DNA of 49,879 bases. It comes from an uncultured Pelagibacteraceae bacterium (GTDB taxonomy: Bacteria > Pseudomonadota > Alphaproteobacteria > Pelagibacterales > Pelagibacteraceae). The translations under genes and the position numbers were made by a program. The notes beneath the pieces are model-generated. The model searched no databases. It was given only the letters and a program-made list of their open reading frames with translations, and was not told the DNA's origin. The stretch is from positions 1-49,879 of the forward strand of contig CACPQC010000003.1 of assembly GCA_902635975.1 (NCBI GenBank), read 5' to 3'. How positions within the stretch are numbered: the stretch's first letter is position 1; each line of letters begins with the position of its first letter. Below are positions 33,967 to 42,915 of the stretch, piece after piece.

Positions 33967-35166
33967 ATGAAAAAAAAGCATAAAAAATCAAAAAAAAAAA
34001 CAAAAACTAAGAAAAAAAACAAAGTTAATAAAGTTAAAAGAAAAGTAAATAAAATAAAAAAAAGTACAAAAAAAAAGAAAAAAACAAAATTTACCAAAAA
34101 AAAGAAAACAATTAAATTTAAAAAATTAAAAAAATTAAATTATCAATCACAAGTAAAAAAAAAACAAAAAGATAGCCTAATTTTAAAATTAGTTAAATTT
34201 CAATTATCTCTCAAACCCCAGTTAAATTTTAAATTTAATTTAAATTTAGAAAAATATATTCAAGGTTTTTTTGACAAAATTTCAGAGATTATTTCAAGTT
34301 ATAAGATATTAAAAACCGATGAAAAAAGAAGAATTAAGATAGAAAAAATTGAAAAAGAAAGAAGGGAAAAAATAGAAGAGGCAAAAAGAAAAAAAGATGA
34401 GGAAATTTTAAGATTAAAGTTGAAAGAACAAACACTTAAAGAAGAAGAAAGATTAGAAAGACAAAGGACTAAAGACATAAAATTATTTTTAAGAAAAGAG
34501 CAAGCACTTTTGAGGATAGAACAAGCAGAAAAACAAAAACAATTTTTAAAACAATTAAGATTAGATAAACAAATTGAAAAATTTAGAATAAGAGAGGTTA
34601 AGGAATTAGAAAAACTTGAGAAAATTTCGTTAAAAGAAAAAAGAGAAGATTATTCTGGATTACAAGAGAGAATTGACAAACTTAAAGAAAAATACAGATT
34701 ACTGCGGGATCAAAAAATCAAAGAGAGAGTTGAAGCGCTAGGAGTCAAACTTCAAGGTGACGAAGACAGAGAAACTTTATTAGAAAAAGAAAAGGAATAT
34801 ACTTTAGCGAGACAAAAAATTGAATTTGCACTTGAAAGTTTTTATAGAAGCGCAAGCAGTTTAGTATTTCAACTAAATAAAAGACATATTACACGAGATA
34901 TGTCAATTTTTCGATGTATAGATAGAAGATTTGAAACTGGAGAAGTTTTTATAAAATGGGACGAGTCATCAGACGATGAATGGTTACTATTGATTTATAT
35001 TAAAAATAATTCTCCGGATGAGGGAATTGTCATAGAAGATAAAACAAATCCAGAAAAAAATCTTTCCCACGAGTTTAGAAATGTGGATATTTTTAAAGCC
35101 TCAGACACCATGGTAGACTCTTTAACACAACTCATTGCTAGAAAAAGAGCCAAAAATAATAATTAA
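33967..35166 (+). CDS. Lysine-tailed coiled-coil protein, unknown function
   Basis: This protein of 399 residues was not recognised as a known family. Residues 1-68 are almost pure lysine with a few threonines and valines (MKKKHKKSKKKTKTKKKNK), like a histone H1 or nucleic-acid-binding tail. After a short region, residues about 115-285 are a charged E/K/R/L coiled coil. The C-terminal 110 residues are globular, with SIFRCIDRRFETGEVFIKWDES and DEWLLLIYIKNN, and may be a beta-rich binding domain. It is followed after 30 bases by a small membrane protein. DNA, RNA or ribosome contact through the tail is a guess. The long A tracts make sequencing or slippage errors possible. Confidence 0.85.
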   Translation: MKKKHKKSKKKTKTKKKNKVNKVKRKVNKIKKSTKKKKKTKFTKKKKTIKFKKLKKLNYQSQVKKKQKDSLILKLVKFQLSLKPQLNFKFNLNLEKYIQGFFDKISEIISSYKILKTDEKRRIKIEKIEKERREKIEEAKRKKDEEILRLKLKEQTLKEEERLERQRTKDIKLFLRKEQALLRIEQAEKQKQFLKQLRLDKQIEKFRIREVKELEKLEKISLKEKREDYSGLQERIDKLKEKYRLLRDQKIKERVEALGVKLQGDEDRETLLEKEKEYTLARQKIEFALESFYRSASSLVFQLNKRHITRDMSIFRCIDRRFETGEVFIKWDESSDDEWLLLIYIKNNSPDEGIVIEDKTNPEKNLSHEFRNVDIFKASDTMVDSLTQLIARKRAKNNN

Positions 35167-35196
35167 ATAATAAGATTTAATTAGGTATTATATCTT

Positions 35197-35490
35197 ATGA
35201 TTTTAGGGTCTATTTTTTTTGTAATTTTATATTTAGTCTTTAGATACATCATAGCTTGGATAACTTATTTAAATAACTTAGATCCAAGACTTGGTGATAG
35301 TACATGGAGATTTACTTATGATTATCCTGTCATCGGAGAAAGAGATGTGTCAGATTTAGATGATAAAGATTTTGTGAGACTTAGAAGAAAAAAAAATAAT
35401 ATTGTATTATTAATGTATTCTATAGTTTTAATAATGTTTATAGCCTCTATGTCTTTATTAAGTAAATTTTTATTATTTTTCTTTAGTTAG
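35197..35490 (+). CDS. Small membrane protein, unknown function
   Basis: The protein has 97 residues with one hydrophobic helix at each end: residues 2-23 (ILGSIFFVILYLVFRYIIAW) and 69-96. Between them is a polar stretch with aromatic and acidic residues (DPRLGDSTWRFTYDYPVIGERDVSDLDD). No family was recognised. Its position right after the coiled-coil gene suggests joint expression. Its last 18 bases overlap the convergent DCC-family gene. Confidence 0.72.
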   Translation: MILGSIFFVILYLVFRYIIAWITYLNNLDPRLGDSTWRFTYDYPVIGERDVSDLDDKDFVRLRRKKNNIVLLMYSIVLIMFIASMSLLSKFLLFFFS

Positions 35491-35835
35491 TTTTTTCAAT
35501 TGTTTTCTATTCTTAATATAAAGAAAAAAAGCTACTATTTCATATACTACAGAAAATATATTGAAAATTATTGGTAACTTAAAAAAATTATAAAGAAATC
35601 TATATTTTGGCATTTTTTTCCATAACAATAAAAATGCTTTTGCGCCTCCTAAAACATTATCACCATCTTTTACATGAAGTCTTCTTAAAAGCTGTTTGCT
35701 GTCTTTAGAGGTTTCTTTTTCGGCCAACTCATTGTTTGTAATATCAACCCAATTGATTTCGTTTATTTTTTCTTTTTTATAAAGATCAATTTCAGCCTTA
35801 CAAATTTTACAAGAATTATTAAAATAAACTTTCAT
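35473..35835 (-). CDS. DCC-family (DUF393) thiol-disulfide-like protein
   Basis: This is a thioredoxin-like small protein with an N-terminal CxxC pair in YFNNSCKICKAEIDLYKK. It is followed by the conserved LLRRLHVKDGDNVLGGAKAFLLLWKKMPKYRFLY region that defines the DCC family. The common DG before the first cysteine is here NNS, a modest deviation. A hydrophobic stretch at about residues 83-105 could associate with the membrane. The length of 120 residues is typical. A role in redox chemistry is presumed from the cysteines; no substrate is known. Confidence 0.9.
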   Translation of the reverse strand: MKVYFNNSCKICKAEIDLYKKEKINEINWVDITNNELAEKETSKDSKQLLRRLHVKDGDNVLGGAKAFLLLWKKMPKYRFLYNFFKLPIIFNIFSVVYEIVAFFLYIKNRKQLKKLTKEK

Positions 35836-35920
35836 AATTGCAGGATTTAATACTGATTTGTCTTATAAATGTACATGCGTAAAATACTCTAGTTGAAAAT
35901 TCTATGAAACAATCTATTTA

Positions 35921-37342
35921 ATGTATTTTATGAGTAATTTCTTCGAAAAATCTGACCTATCTAGAAAAGAGGCTGAAAGTATTATTTCAGACACTTTGCG
36001 AAAATGTGATGATGGTGAATTATATTTAGAAAATTCGAAATCTGAATCAATATTATTAGACGATAACAAAATTAAAAATTCAAATTATAATTCAGATTTA
36101 GGATTTGGTTTTAGAGCTATATCTGATGAAGTAGTGGCTTATTCTCACTCTAATGAAATTTCCAAGAACTCTTTAAAACAATCTTCAGAAAATTTAAAGT
36201 CTACATTAAAATCTGCCAAAGGTACTTATAATCATGAAATTCCTAAATCAAATAAAAAGTATTATGACAATATTAATCCAATTGAGCAAAAATCTCTTAA
36301 TGAAAAAATTAAAATATTGAACGATGTAAATGATTATTTACGATCTAAAGGTGACAAAGTTAAACAAGTTACAGCTAATTTTTTGGGAGAGCAAAAGTCT
36401 GTTGAGATAATTAGATGTGGTGGAGAGACTTTGTCAGATGTTCGACCCTTAATAAGATTTAACGTATCAGTTATGCTCGAGAAAGATGGAAGAAAAGAAA
36501 CAGGTGTATATGGTGTTGGTGGAAGACAATCATACGACTCATATTTAAAAGATGAAAATTGGAAAAGTGTTTGTGATGAGGCTTTAAGAATAGCATCAGT
36601 GAATTTGGAGAGCAAACCTGCGCCAGCAGGTGAAATGAAGGTTGTTCTAGGACCTGGATGGCCAGCAATATTAATTCATGAGGCTGTTGGTCATGGTTTA
36701 GAGGGAGATTTTAATAGAAAGAAAACTTCAGCATTTCATAATCTAATGGGCCAAAAAGTTGCAAGTGAGGGAGTTACAATTATTGATGATGGTACCATTG
36801 ATAATAGAAGAGGTAGTCTTACTATTGATGATGAGGGAACACCAACAGAAAAAACAGTTTTAATTGAAAATGGAATTTTAAAAAATTTTATGCAAGACAG
36901 ACTTAACGCACGTTTGATGAAGACAAAATCTACTGGTAGTGGAAGAAGAGAAAACTATAGACATATAGTTCTACCAAGAATGAGAAATACGATGATGTTA
37001 AGTGGTAAGCAGACTCAAGAAGAAATGATTAAAGCTGTCGACAAAGGTATTTTCGCAGTTAGTTTTGGTGGTGGACAAGTTGATATTACATCTGGAAAAT
37101 TTGTATTTAATTGCACTGAAGCTTATGAAATTGTTGATGGTAAAATTGGATCGCCAATTAAAGGTGCAACATTAATTGGTGATGGTCCTTCAATTTTAAA
37201 AGAAGTTTCCATGGTAGGAAATGACATGATGATGGACCCTGGTATTGGGACATGTGGTAAAGCAGGACAAGGTGTACCAGTAGGTGTTGCACAACCATCA
37301 ATATTAATCGACAAGATGACTGTGGGTGGTACAAAACTTTAA
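35921..37342 (+). CDS. tldD: Metalloprotease subunit TldD
   Basis: TldD pairs with TldE to form a zinc peptidase that degrades unfolded or modified peptides, including RiPP precursors such as microcin B17. The active-site motif HEAVGHGLEGDFNRKKTSAF, with the HExxxH zinc ligands, is at about residue 253. The C-terminal part has GGGQVDITSGKFVFNCTEAY, VSMVGNDMMMDPG and CGKAGQGVPVG, as in the family. The length is 473 residues. Start 35921 and the ATG at 35930 (MSNFFEK) are both possible; no ribosome-binding site decides. Its stop is immediately followed by the tldE ATG with no intergenic base, so the pair is co-translated. Confidence 0.95.
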   Translation: MYFMSNFFEKSDLSRKEAESIISDTLRKCDDGELYLENSKSESILLDDNKIKNSNYNSDLGFGFRAISDEVVAYSHSNEISKNSLKQSSENLKSTLKSAKGTYNHEIPKSNKKYYDNINPIEQKSLNEKIKILNDVNDYLRSKGDKVKQVTANFLGEQKSVEIIRCGGETLSDVRPLIRFNVSVMLEKDGRKETGVYGVGGRQSYDSYLKDENWKSVCDEALRIASVNLESKPAPAGEMKVVLGPGWPAILIHEAVGHGLEGDFNRKKTSAFHNLMGQKVASEGVTIIDDGTIDNRRGSLTIDDEGTPTEKTVLIENGILKNFMQDRLNARLMKTKSTGSGRRENYRHIVLPRMRNTMMLSGKQTQEEMIKAVDKGIFAVSFGGGQVDITSGKFVFNCTEAYEIVDGKIGSPIKGATLIGDGPSILKEVSMVGNDMMMDPGIGTCGKAGQGVPVGVAQPSILIDKMTVGGTKL

Positions 37343-38659
37343 ATGGTTAAAGATCAAGAATTTTTAGAGAAAAAAGCATCATATTGTTTAGGCTTAGCCA
37401 AGAAATTAGGCGCAACAGACTCAAGTGTTGTTGTAAAAAATTCAGTTTCTGAAACTGTTAATTTTAGAAATAGTAAATTAGATGAGTCTAACAGGTCAGA
37501 TAATCTAGGCATAAGTATCACGACTTATATTGGTAAAAAAAAATCATCAATATCATCCTCTAATTTGCTTAATGATAATTTGAATATTTTGATAGAAAAA
37601 TGTGTCGAAACTACAAAAAATACTCCTGAGGATGAATTCAATTCCTTACCAGACAAAGATTTATTAGCAAAAGAAGTTAGAGATTTAGATCTTTATGATG
37701 ATAGTCATATAGCGAATGATCAAAAAATAGATTATTTAAAAAAATTAGAGGCCGCTGCTTCAAACGATAAAAAAATCGTAAATACTGAATCTAGTTTTAC
37801 TCAAAATAAATCTAATTTTGTTTTAGCTAATAGCGAAGGTTTTTGTGATGGTTACAAAACATCCTCATTTACAGCATCGAGTGTAACAGTTGCAAAAAAT
37901 GAAAAAAGCATGGAAAGAGATTACGAATATTCTAGCAAATGTTTTCTTAAAGATCTAGATGATGCAGAGAAATTAGGAAATCTAGCTGCTAATCAAACTA
38001 TTAGAAAATTAAATCCAAAAAAAATCGGGAGTGAAAAAATTGCTATAATTTTTGATAAAAGAATAGCTAAGGGAATATTAAGTACTTTTGCAAGCGCTAT
38101 TTCTTCATCAGCAATATCAAGAGGTACTTCTTTTCTAAAAGATAAAATTAATCAAAAAATATTCTCAGATAAAATTAATGTATTTGACAAACCTGATATG
38201 CTCAAAGGATTAGGCTCAAGAAATTTTGATAGTGAAGGGGTAAAGACTGACACACTTAAACTTGTGGATAAAGGAATTTTAAAACATTATTTGATTGATA
38301 CATACAATGGAAAAAAATTAAATCTTAAATCTAATGGAAGATGTGGAGGAACTAGTAATCTTTATTTTGAAAATGGGAATACTTGTTTTAAAGATTTACT
38401 GAATTCAGATTCAAAAAGTCTTTATATTACTGAAACCATAGGACATGGGAATAATATTGTGACTGGGGATTATTCAGTTGGAGCAACAGGGTTTTTGGTT
38501 GAAAATGGTGAGTTTAAATATCCAATAAATGAAATTACCATAGCAGGTAATTTTAAAGACATGTTTCAAAATATCACCTTAGCTAATGATTTAGAGTTTA
38601 AATATGCAACTAACTCACCAACCATGTTAATAGAAGGAATGGTTGTTGCTGGTAAATGA
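37343..38659 (+). CDS. pmbA: TldE/PmbA metalloprotease subunit
   Basis: This is the non-catalytic partner of TldD, sharing its fold but lacking the zinc HExxxH motif. It starts with a duplicated TldD-like domain around ATDSSVVVKNSVSETVNFRNSKLDESNRSDN. The later part carries GILKHYLIDTYNGKKLNLKSNGRCGG and DYSVGATGFLVENGEFKYP with EITIAGNFKDMF, as in PmbA. At 438 residues the length is usual. It directly follows tldD and overlaps the renalase-like gene by four bases, so all three form one operon. Confidence 0.95.
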   Translation: MVKDQEFLEKKASYCLGLAKKLGATDSSVVVKNSVSETVNFRNSKLDESNRSDNLGISITTYIGKKKSSISSSNLLNDNLNILIEKCVETTKNTPEDEFNSLPDKDLLAKEVRDLDLYDDSHIANDQKIDYLKKLEAAASNDKKIVNTESSFTQNKSNFVLANSEGFCDGYKTSSFTASSVTVAKNEKSMERDYEYSSKCFLKDLDDAEKLGNLAANQTIRKLNPKKIGSEKIAIIFDKRIAKGILSTFASAISSSAISRGTSFLKDKINQKIFSDKINVFDKPDMLKGLGSRNFDSEGVKTDTLKLVDKGILKHYLIDTYNGKKLNLKSNGRCGGTSNLYFENGNTCFKDLLNSDSKSLYITETIGHGNNIVTGDYSVGATGFLVENGEFKYPINEITIAGNFKDMFQNITLANDLEFKYATNSPTMLIEGMVVAGK

Positions 38660-39627
38660 GCGAATTTTGTATAATTGGCTCTGGTATATCTGGATCCACT
38701 ATTGCAAATCTTCTAAATAAAAAATATTCAGTAATTCTATTCGATAAAGCAAGAGGCCCTGGGGGTCGCGCATCTTTTAAAAGAATAAAAGGTAAAACAG
38801 GTTTTGATCATGGCACCCAATATATTTCACCAAAAACTGAGGAATTTAAAAAATTTACTAAAAATTTAATAAAAAAAAAAATTTTAAAGGTATGGAATGG
38901 CAAACACGTTTTTCTTAATTCAAAAAAAAAAGAGGATAAAAAACACCTAAAAATAATTGGTAAAAATGGGAACAATGATATTAGTAAATATTTGCTTAAG
39001 AAAATTAATTGCAACTACCATAGTGAATTAAAAAAAATCTATTATAAAAACAAACTCTGGTATTTGTTATTTGATGATGGAAAAACAAGATCTTTTAAAA
39101 ACCTAATTTTAACTTGTCCTTTTCCACAATTAAAAAAACTTTCTAAGAAATTCATAAATAATTCTTTTTTAAGTAAATCTATAAAAATGGATGCTAATAT
39201 TACTACTATGATTGCTATTAAAAAAAGTAAGAATTCAAATAGTAGCTATCTTTTTGAAGATCCAATCCTTGGTTGGGCTGGAAATGAAAACTCAAAAAAA
39301 AGGTTTAAATCAAAATATGATTTATGGACCCTTCAAAGTACATTTGATTGGGCAAATAAAAAGATTAATAAAAACAAGAATAATAAAAAAGAAAATTCAA
39401 AAATTATGATTGATAAATTTTTTAAACTTTCAAAAATCAAAAAAACAAAAATTTATTATTCACTTAATCATGGCTGGAGATACTCTTCAAATTCGAGACC
39501 ATTTAAAATTAAGAGCTATTGGGATCCTAGGAAAAGACTGGGTGTTTGTGCTGATTGGTTTGTAGGACCAAGATTAGAGTCAGGATGGATAAGCGCACAG
39601 GATTTATTTAAAAAAATCTTGAAATAA
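38656..39627 (+). CDS. Renalase-like FAD-dependent oxidoreductase
   Basis: This flavoprotein of the renalase/amine-oxidase type has the N-terminal dinucleotide motif CIIGSGISGSTIANLL (residues 5-20). The second signature DKARGPGGRASFKRIKGKTGFDHGTQYIS is the hallmark of this family. The C-terminal FAD contact YSLNHGWRYSSN and LGVCADWFVGPRLESGWISAQDL complete the fold. The length is 323 residues. Human renalase oxidises alpha-dihydro-NAD(P) isomers; whether this one does is unknown. It is translationally coupled to tldE (four-base overlap ATGA). The fold is certain; the reaction is not. Confidence 0.87.
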   Translation: MSEFCIIGSGISGSTIANLLNKKYSVILFDKARGPGGRASFKRIKGKTGFDHGTQYISPKTEEFKKFTKNLIKKKILKVWNGKHVFLNSKKKEDKKHLKIIGKNGNNDISKYLLKKINCNYHSELKKIYYKNKLWYLLFDDGKTRSFKNLILTCPFPQLKKLSKKFINNSFLSKSIKMDANITTMIAIKKSKNSNSSYLFEDPILGWAGNENSKKRFKSKYDLWTLQSTFDWANKKINKNKNNKKENSKIMIDKFFKLSKIKKTKIYYSLNHGWRYSSNSRPFKIKSYWDPRKRLGVCADWFVGPRLESGWISAQDLFKKILK

Positions 39628-39628
39628 A

Positions 39629-40309
39629 TTAATCAAAATTCTTTAATCTATATTCCCAGTCGCCCATTCTTGAATATGATACTTTTATTATCATTGAATT
39701 TTTACGATCGTACCAAATATCGAAATCTAATCTTTTATTTTTTGGTATACTCATATCTTTAGATTTCAGTGTAAAATGATCAACATCATAAACTTTTCCA
39801 TAAAGATCTATTTTTTCTTTACCTAAAAAAGTTACTACTTGATCCTTAATGCTTCCTGAGATGGGACTTATTTGAGAACTTGCTTGTAAAACTTTGTGAT
39901 TCCACCAATTTCCAATTACGTTATCAGCTGAGGCTTCTCCATTATATGAAGAACCCTTAATGTCAAATTTTTTATTTTCTTGATTAAATGTTAAATTAAC
40001 AAACTTCTTTTTGTCATTTTGTAAAGTTTTAGAATTGTAAGAAACCAATTGATCTTTGAGATATTTTTCCTCACTATAACCCTCAACTTGGAAAACTGTT
40101 GCCCCTAAAAGCTTGACTACAAATTTAATTTGATTAGTAACAATGGTTTCTGCTCCATTTCTTTTAAAAAAGTAATGATTATAGCCAATAAGCTCACCAT
40201 TTCGAAAAATCTCCATCTCAATTTTGTTATATTTTATGTAATGTCCAATATGAGCGATCGTATTAGTTTGATAAAGTAGGAGTAATAAAATGACTATAAT
40301 TTTTTTCAT
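39629..40309 (-). CDS. DUF6134 family exported protein
   Basis: The protein starts with a signal peptide (MKKIIVILLLLLYQTNTIA), so it is exported to the periplasm. The mature part is beta-rich and includes GELIGYNHYFFKRNGAETIVTNQIKF and GEASADNVIGNWWNHKVLQ, with the C-terminal LDFDIWYDRKNSMIIKVSYSRMGDWEYRL. This matches the DUF6134 proteins seen in marine and other proteobacteria. No function is known. The length is 226 residues. It converges on the renalase-like gene with one base between stops. Confidence 0.8.
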   Translation of the reverse strand: MKKIIVILLLLLYQTNTIAHIGHYIKYNKIEMEIFRNGELIGYNHYFFKRNGAETIVTNQIKFVVKLLGATVFQVEGYSEEKYLKDQLVSYNSKTLQNDKKKFVNLTFNQENKKFDIKGSSYNGEASADNVIGNWWNHKVLQASSQISPISGSIKDQVVTFLGKEKIDLYGKVYDVDHFTLKSKDMSIPKNKRLDFDIWYDRKNSMIIKVSYSRMGDWEYRLKNFD

Positions 40310-40359
40310 TTAACAAATAGTTTAATAGAATTTTTTATTAATAGAAATAACTTATTAAA

Positions 40360-41007
40360 ATGTTTTTAAAAATTAAGAAAATACCAAGGGTGAATTGGAG
40401 TTCCGATAAGCCTTATAATTTTAAACCAAAATTCTCTACATTCTTTTTTTTATGTTTTGGATTGATGCTATTTGGTCTTGGAGAAGGTTTATTAATTGTA
40501 TCTTTTACTGGTGCTTCTCCATGGAGTGTTTTAGCACAAGGCATTTCTTTAAATGTTAACTTGACTATAGGAACAATAACATTTTTGATTAGTCTTGCAG
40601 TTTTAATTTTGTGGATACCGCTTGGTCAAAAACCAGGAATGGGTACAATATTTAATGCAATCATTATTGCATTGATGATCGATCTTTGTATAAAATTTGT
40701 TCCAACACCAGCTGACTACTTATATCAATTAATTTTAGCAATAATTTCAGTAATCACAGTTGGGATTGGTGGAGGTATTTATTTAGTATCTAATCTTGGA
40801 GCAGGACCAAGAGATGGTTTGATGATCGGCCTACAAAAAAAAACAAATTTACCAGTCGCTGCTGTAAGAGCATTTTTAGAGATCTCTGTTGTAAGTATTG
40901 GATGGTACTTAGGTGGAACTGTAGGGGTAGGCACCTTATTATTTGCTTTTGGAATTGGTCCTTGTGTTGCTTTAGGTTTGTATTTAGTTGATAATATTTT
41001 CAATTAG
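40360..41007 (+). CDS. YczE/YyaS-type membrane protein
   Basis: This 215-residue protein has about five hydrophobic helices. The family-typical elements are GLMLFGLGEGLLIVSFTGASPWSVLAQGIS near residues 27-56, the polar PLGQKPGMGTIFNAIIIALMIDL, and GIGGGIYLVSNLGAGPRDGLMIGLQKKT. This YczE group has been linked in Bacillus to secondary-metabolite export or activation, but its biochemical role is not settled. Its last four bases overlap the convergent typA gene. No function is assigned. Confidence 0.85.
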   Translation: MFLKIKKIPRVNWSSDKPYNFKPKFSTFFFLCFGLMLFGLGEGLLIVSFTGASPWSVLAQGISLNVNLTIGTITFLISLAVLILWIPLGQKPGMGTIFNAIIIALMIDLCIKFVPTPADYLYQLILAIISVITVGIGGGIYLVSNLGAGPRDGLMIGLQKKTNLPVAAVRAFLEISVVSIGWYLGGTVGVGTLLFAFGIGPCVALGLYLVDNIFN

Positions 41008-42830
41008 GCTGCAGCGCCTGATTTTTCACTTCTTTTTCTTTCATGTGGATCGAGAATTGCTTTTCTTAATCTACAAGAATCTGGAGTGATTTCTAAAGCC
41101 TCATCAGCATTTAGCATACTTAATTGTTCAGCGATGGACATTTTTCTTACAGGAGTAAGGACAACATTTTCGTCTGTACCTTGTGTTCTCATATTAGTTA
41201 ATTTTTTACCCTTCATAACATTTATAATCATATCTCCTGGTTTAGGAGATAAGCCCACAATCATCCCTGGATAAACAGGATCATTATGAGTTACAAACAT
41301 TTCACCTCTAGCCTGTAAATTAAATATTGCAAATGCAACTGCTTTACCCTGCTCCATTGAAATAAGGGCACCATTTCTCCTACCTTCCATTTGACCCTCA
41401 AATGGTCCATATGCATGAAAAATTCTGTTAATTACGCCATTACCTTTTGTAAGTGTTAAAAACCGACTTGTGTATCCCATCAAACCCCTTGTTGGTGCGT
41501 GAAAGATTAATCTTTTTTTATTTTTACCAGTATCTTTTAATTCTATTAATTTGCCTTTTCTTCTATTCATTGAGTCAATAATTTTTGATGAATATTCCTC
41601 ATCCAGATCCATAGTTATTTCTTCTATTGGCTCAAGTTTGTTACCATTTTCATCTTTTTTATAGAGAACTTTTGGGGGACTAACAGTCATTTCAAAACCT
41701 TCTCTTCTCATTTGAGTGAGTAAAATTTCTAACATTAATTCACCCCGCCCACTTACAACAAAAGAGTCGTTACCCTCGTTTTCTGTAAAAGTAATTCCAA
41801 CATTATTCTGTGCCTCTTGAATCAACCTGTCTCTTATCTGAGTGCTTGTAAGTTTTTTGCCCTCAGTTCCTGCAAGAGGAGATGTATTTACAGTAATGGT
41901 AATTGACATTGTTGGTGGATCGATTGGAGTAGCTTTAATAGGATCATCTACCTCAAGATCACAAATTGTATCAGCAACGTTAGCTTTTTCTAAACCTGCA
42001 ATTACAACAATATCTCCCGCCTCACCAACTTCGATAGGAACTTTTTTAGTTCCCTCGTATCTAAAAATTTTGGTTAATCTACCTTCATCAACTTTTTGAC
42101 CTTTTAAGTTGATCGCTTTAATTGCTTGATTAGCTTTTGCAGTTCCCTGAGAAATTCTACCTACCAAACTTCTCCCTAAAAAACTGTCTGCATAAAGAAG
42201 AGTAGATAGCATAGCGAAAGGTTTTGACTTATCTAATTCTGCAGGTTTAACGTGTTCTATAATTTTATCTAAAAGTGGATTAAGATTTCTTCTTGGACCA
42301 TCAATTTCAAAATCAGCCCATCCAGATCTCCCACTGGCGTATAAAACTGGGAAATCTAGCTGATCCTCATTAGCATCTAAGCTAACAAATAAATCAAAAG
42401 TTTCATTTAAAACTTCATCAGCTCTTTGATCTGATTTATCAAGTTTGTTGATTATAACGATTGGCTTTAAACCTTGTTTTAACGCTTTTGCTAGGACAAA
42501 TTTTGTTTGAGGCATTACACCCTCAGCAGAGTCTATTAATAACAGAGCTCCATCTGCCATACTAAGTACTCTTTCAACTTCAGCAGCAAAATCTCTATGA
42601 CCTGGGGTATCAATTATATTTATTCTTGAACTCTTCCAATTAATTGATGCAGGTTTAGCTAAAATTGTTATTCCTCTCTCTTTTTCCAATTCTCCTGAGT
42701 CCATTAATCTCTCGTCTACAATCTCATTTTCTCTAAAGGACCCACTTTGTTTCATAAGATTGTCGATTAGAGTTGTCTTACCATGGTCTACATGAGCGAT
42801 AATAGTGATGTTTCGAATAGTATTATTCAT
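41004..42830 (-). CDS. typA: Translational GTPase TypA/BipA
   Basis: TypA is an EF-G-like GTPase that binds the ribosome and helps large-subunit assembly and stress growth. The G1 motif AHVDHGKTTLIDNLM is at residues 11-25, followed by ERGITI, the G3 DTPGHRDF and the G4 NKLDK. The C-terminal part has the TypA-specific FHAPTRGLMGYTSRFLTLTKGNG and GQMEGRRNGALISME. The length of 608 residues is standard. Single gene; the small basic ORF lies upstream on the same strand with an 85-base gap. It converges on the YczE-like gene with a four-base overlap. Confidence 0.97.
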   Translation of the reverse strand: MNNTIRNITIIAHVDHGKTTLIDNLMKQSGSFRENEIVDERLMDSGELEKERGITILAKPASINWKSSRINIIDTPGHRDFAAEVERVLSMADGALLLIDSAEGVMPQTKFVLAKALKQGLKPIVIINKLDKSDQRADEVLNETFDLFVSLDANEDQLDFPVLYASGRSGWADFEIDGPRRNLNPLLDKIIEHVKPAELDKSKPFAMLSTLLYADSFLGRSLVGRISQGTAKANQAIKAINLKGQKVDEGRLTKIFRYEGTKKVPIEVGEAGDIVVIAGLEKANVADTICDLEVDDPIKATPIDPPTMSITITVNTSPLAGTEGKKLTSTQIRDRLIQEAQNNVGITFTENEGNDSFVVSGRGELMLEILLTQMRREGFEMTVSPPKVLYKKDENGNKLEPIEEITMDLDEEYSSKIIDSMNRRKGKLIELKDTGKNKKRLIFHAPTRGLMGYTSRFLTLTKGNGVINRIFHAYGPFEGQMEGRRNGALISMEQGKAVAFAIFNLQARGEMFVTHNDPVYPGMIVGLSPKPGDMIINVMKGKKLTNMRTQGTDENVVLTPVRKMSIAEQLSMLNADEALEITPDSCRLRKAILDPHERKRSEKSGAAA

Positions 42831-42915
42831 AAATTGGAGCTCTTATACATATTTAATTGCTTTTGAAAACTTAAAAAAACTCATAATATACTTGAAAAAT
42901 TTAAGTATTTTTAAT

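Noticed and set aside
42888-42912. Terminator between the 38-residue ORF and typA (ATACTT/AAGTAT stem)
   Set aside because: The stem is only six AT-rich base pairs, too weak for a confident terminator.
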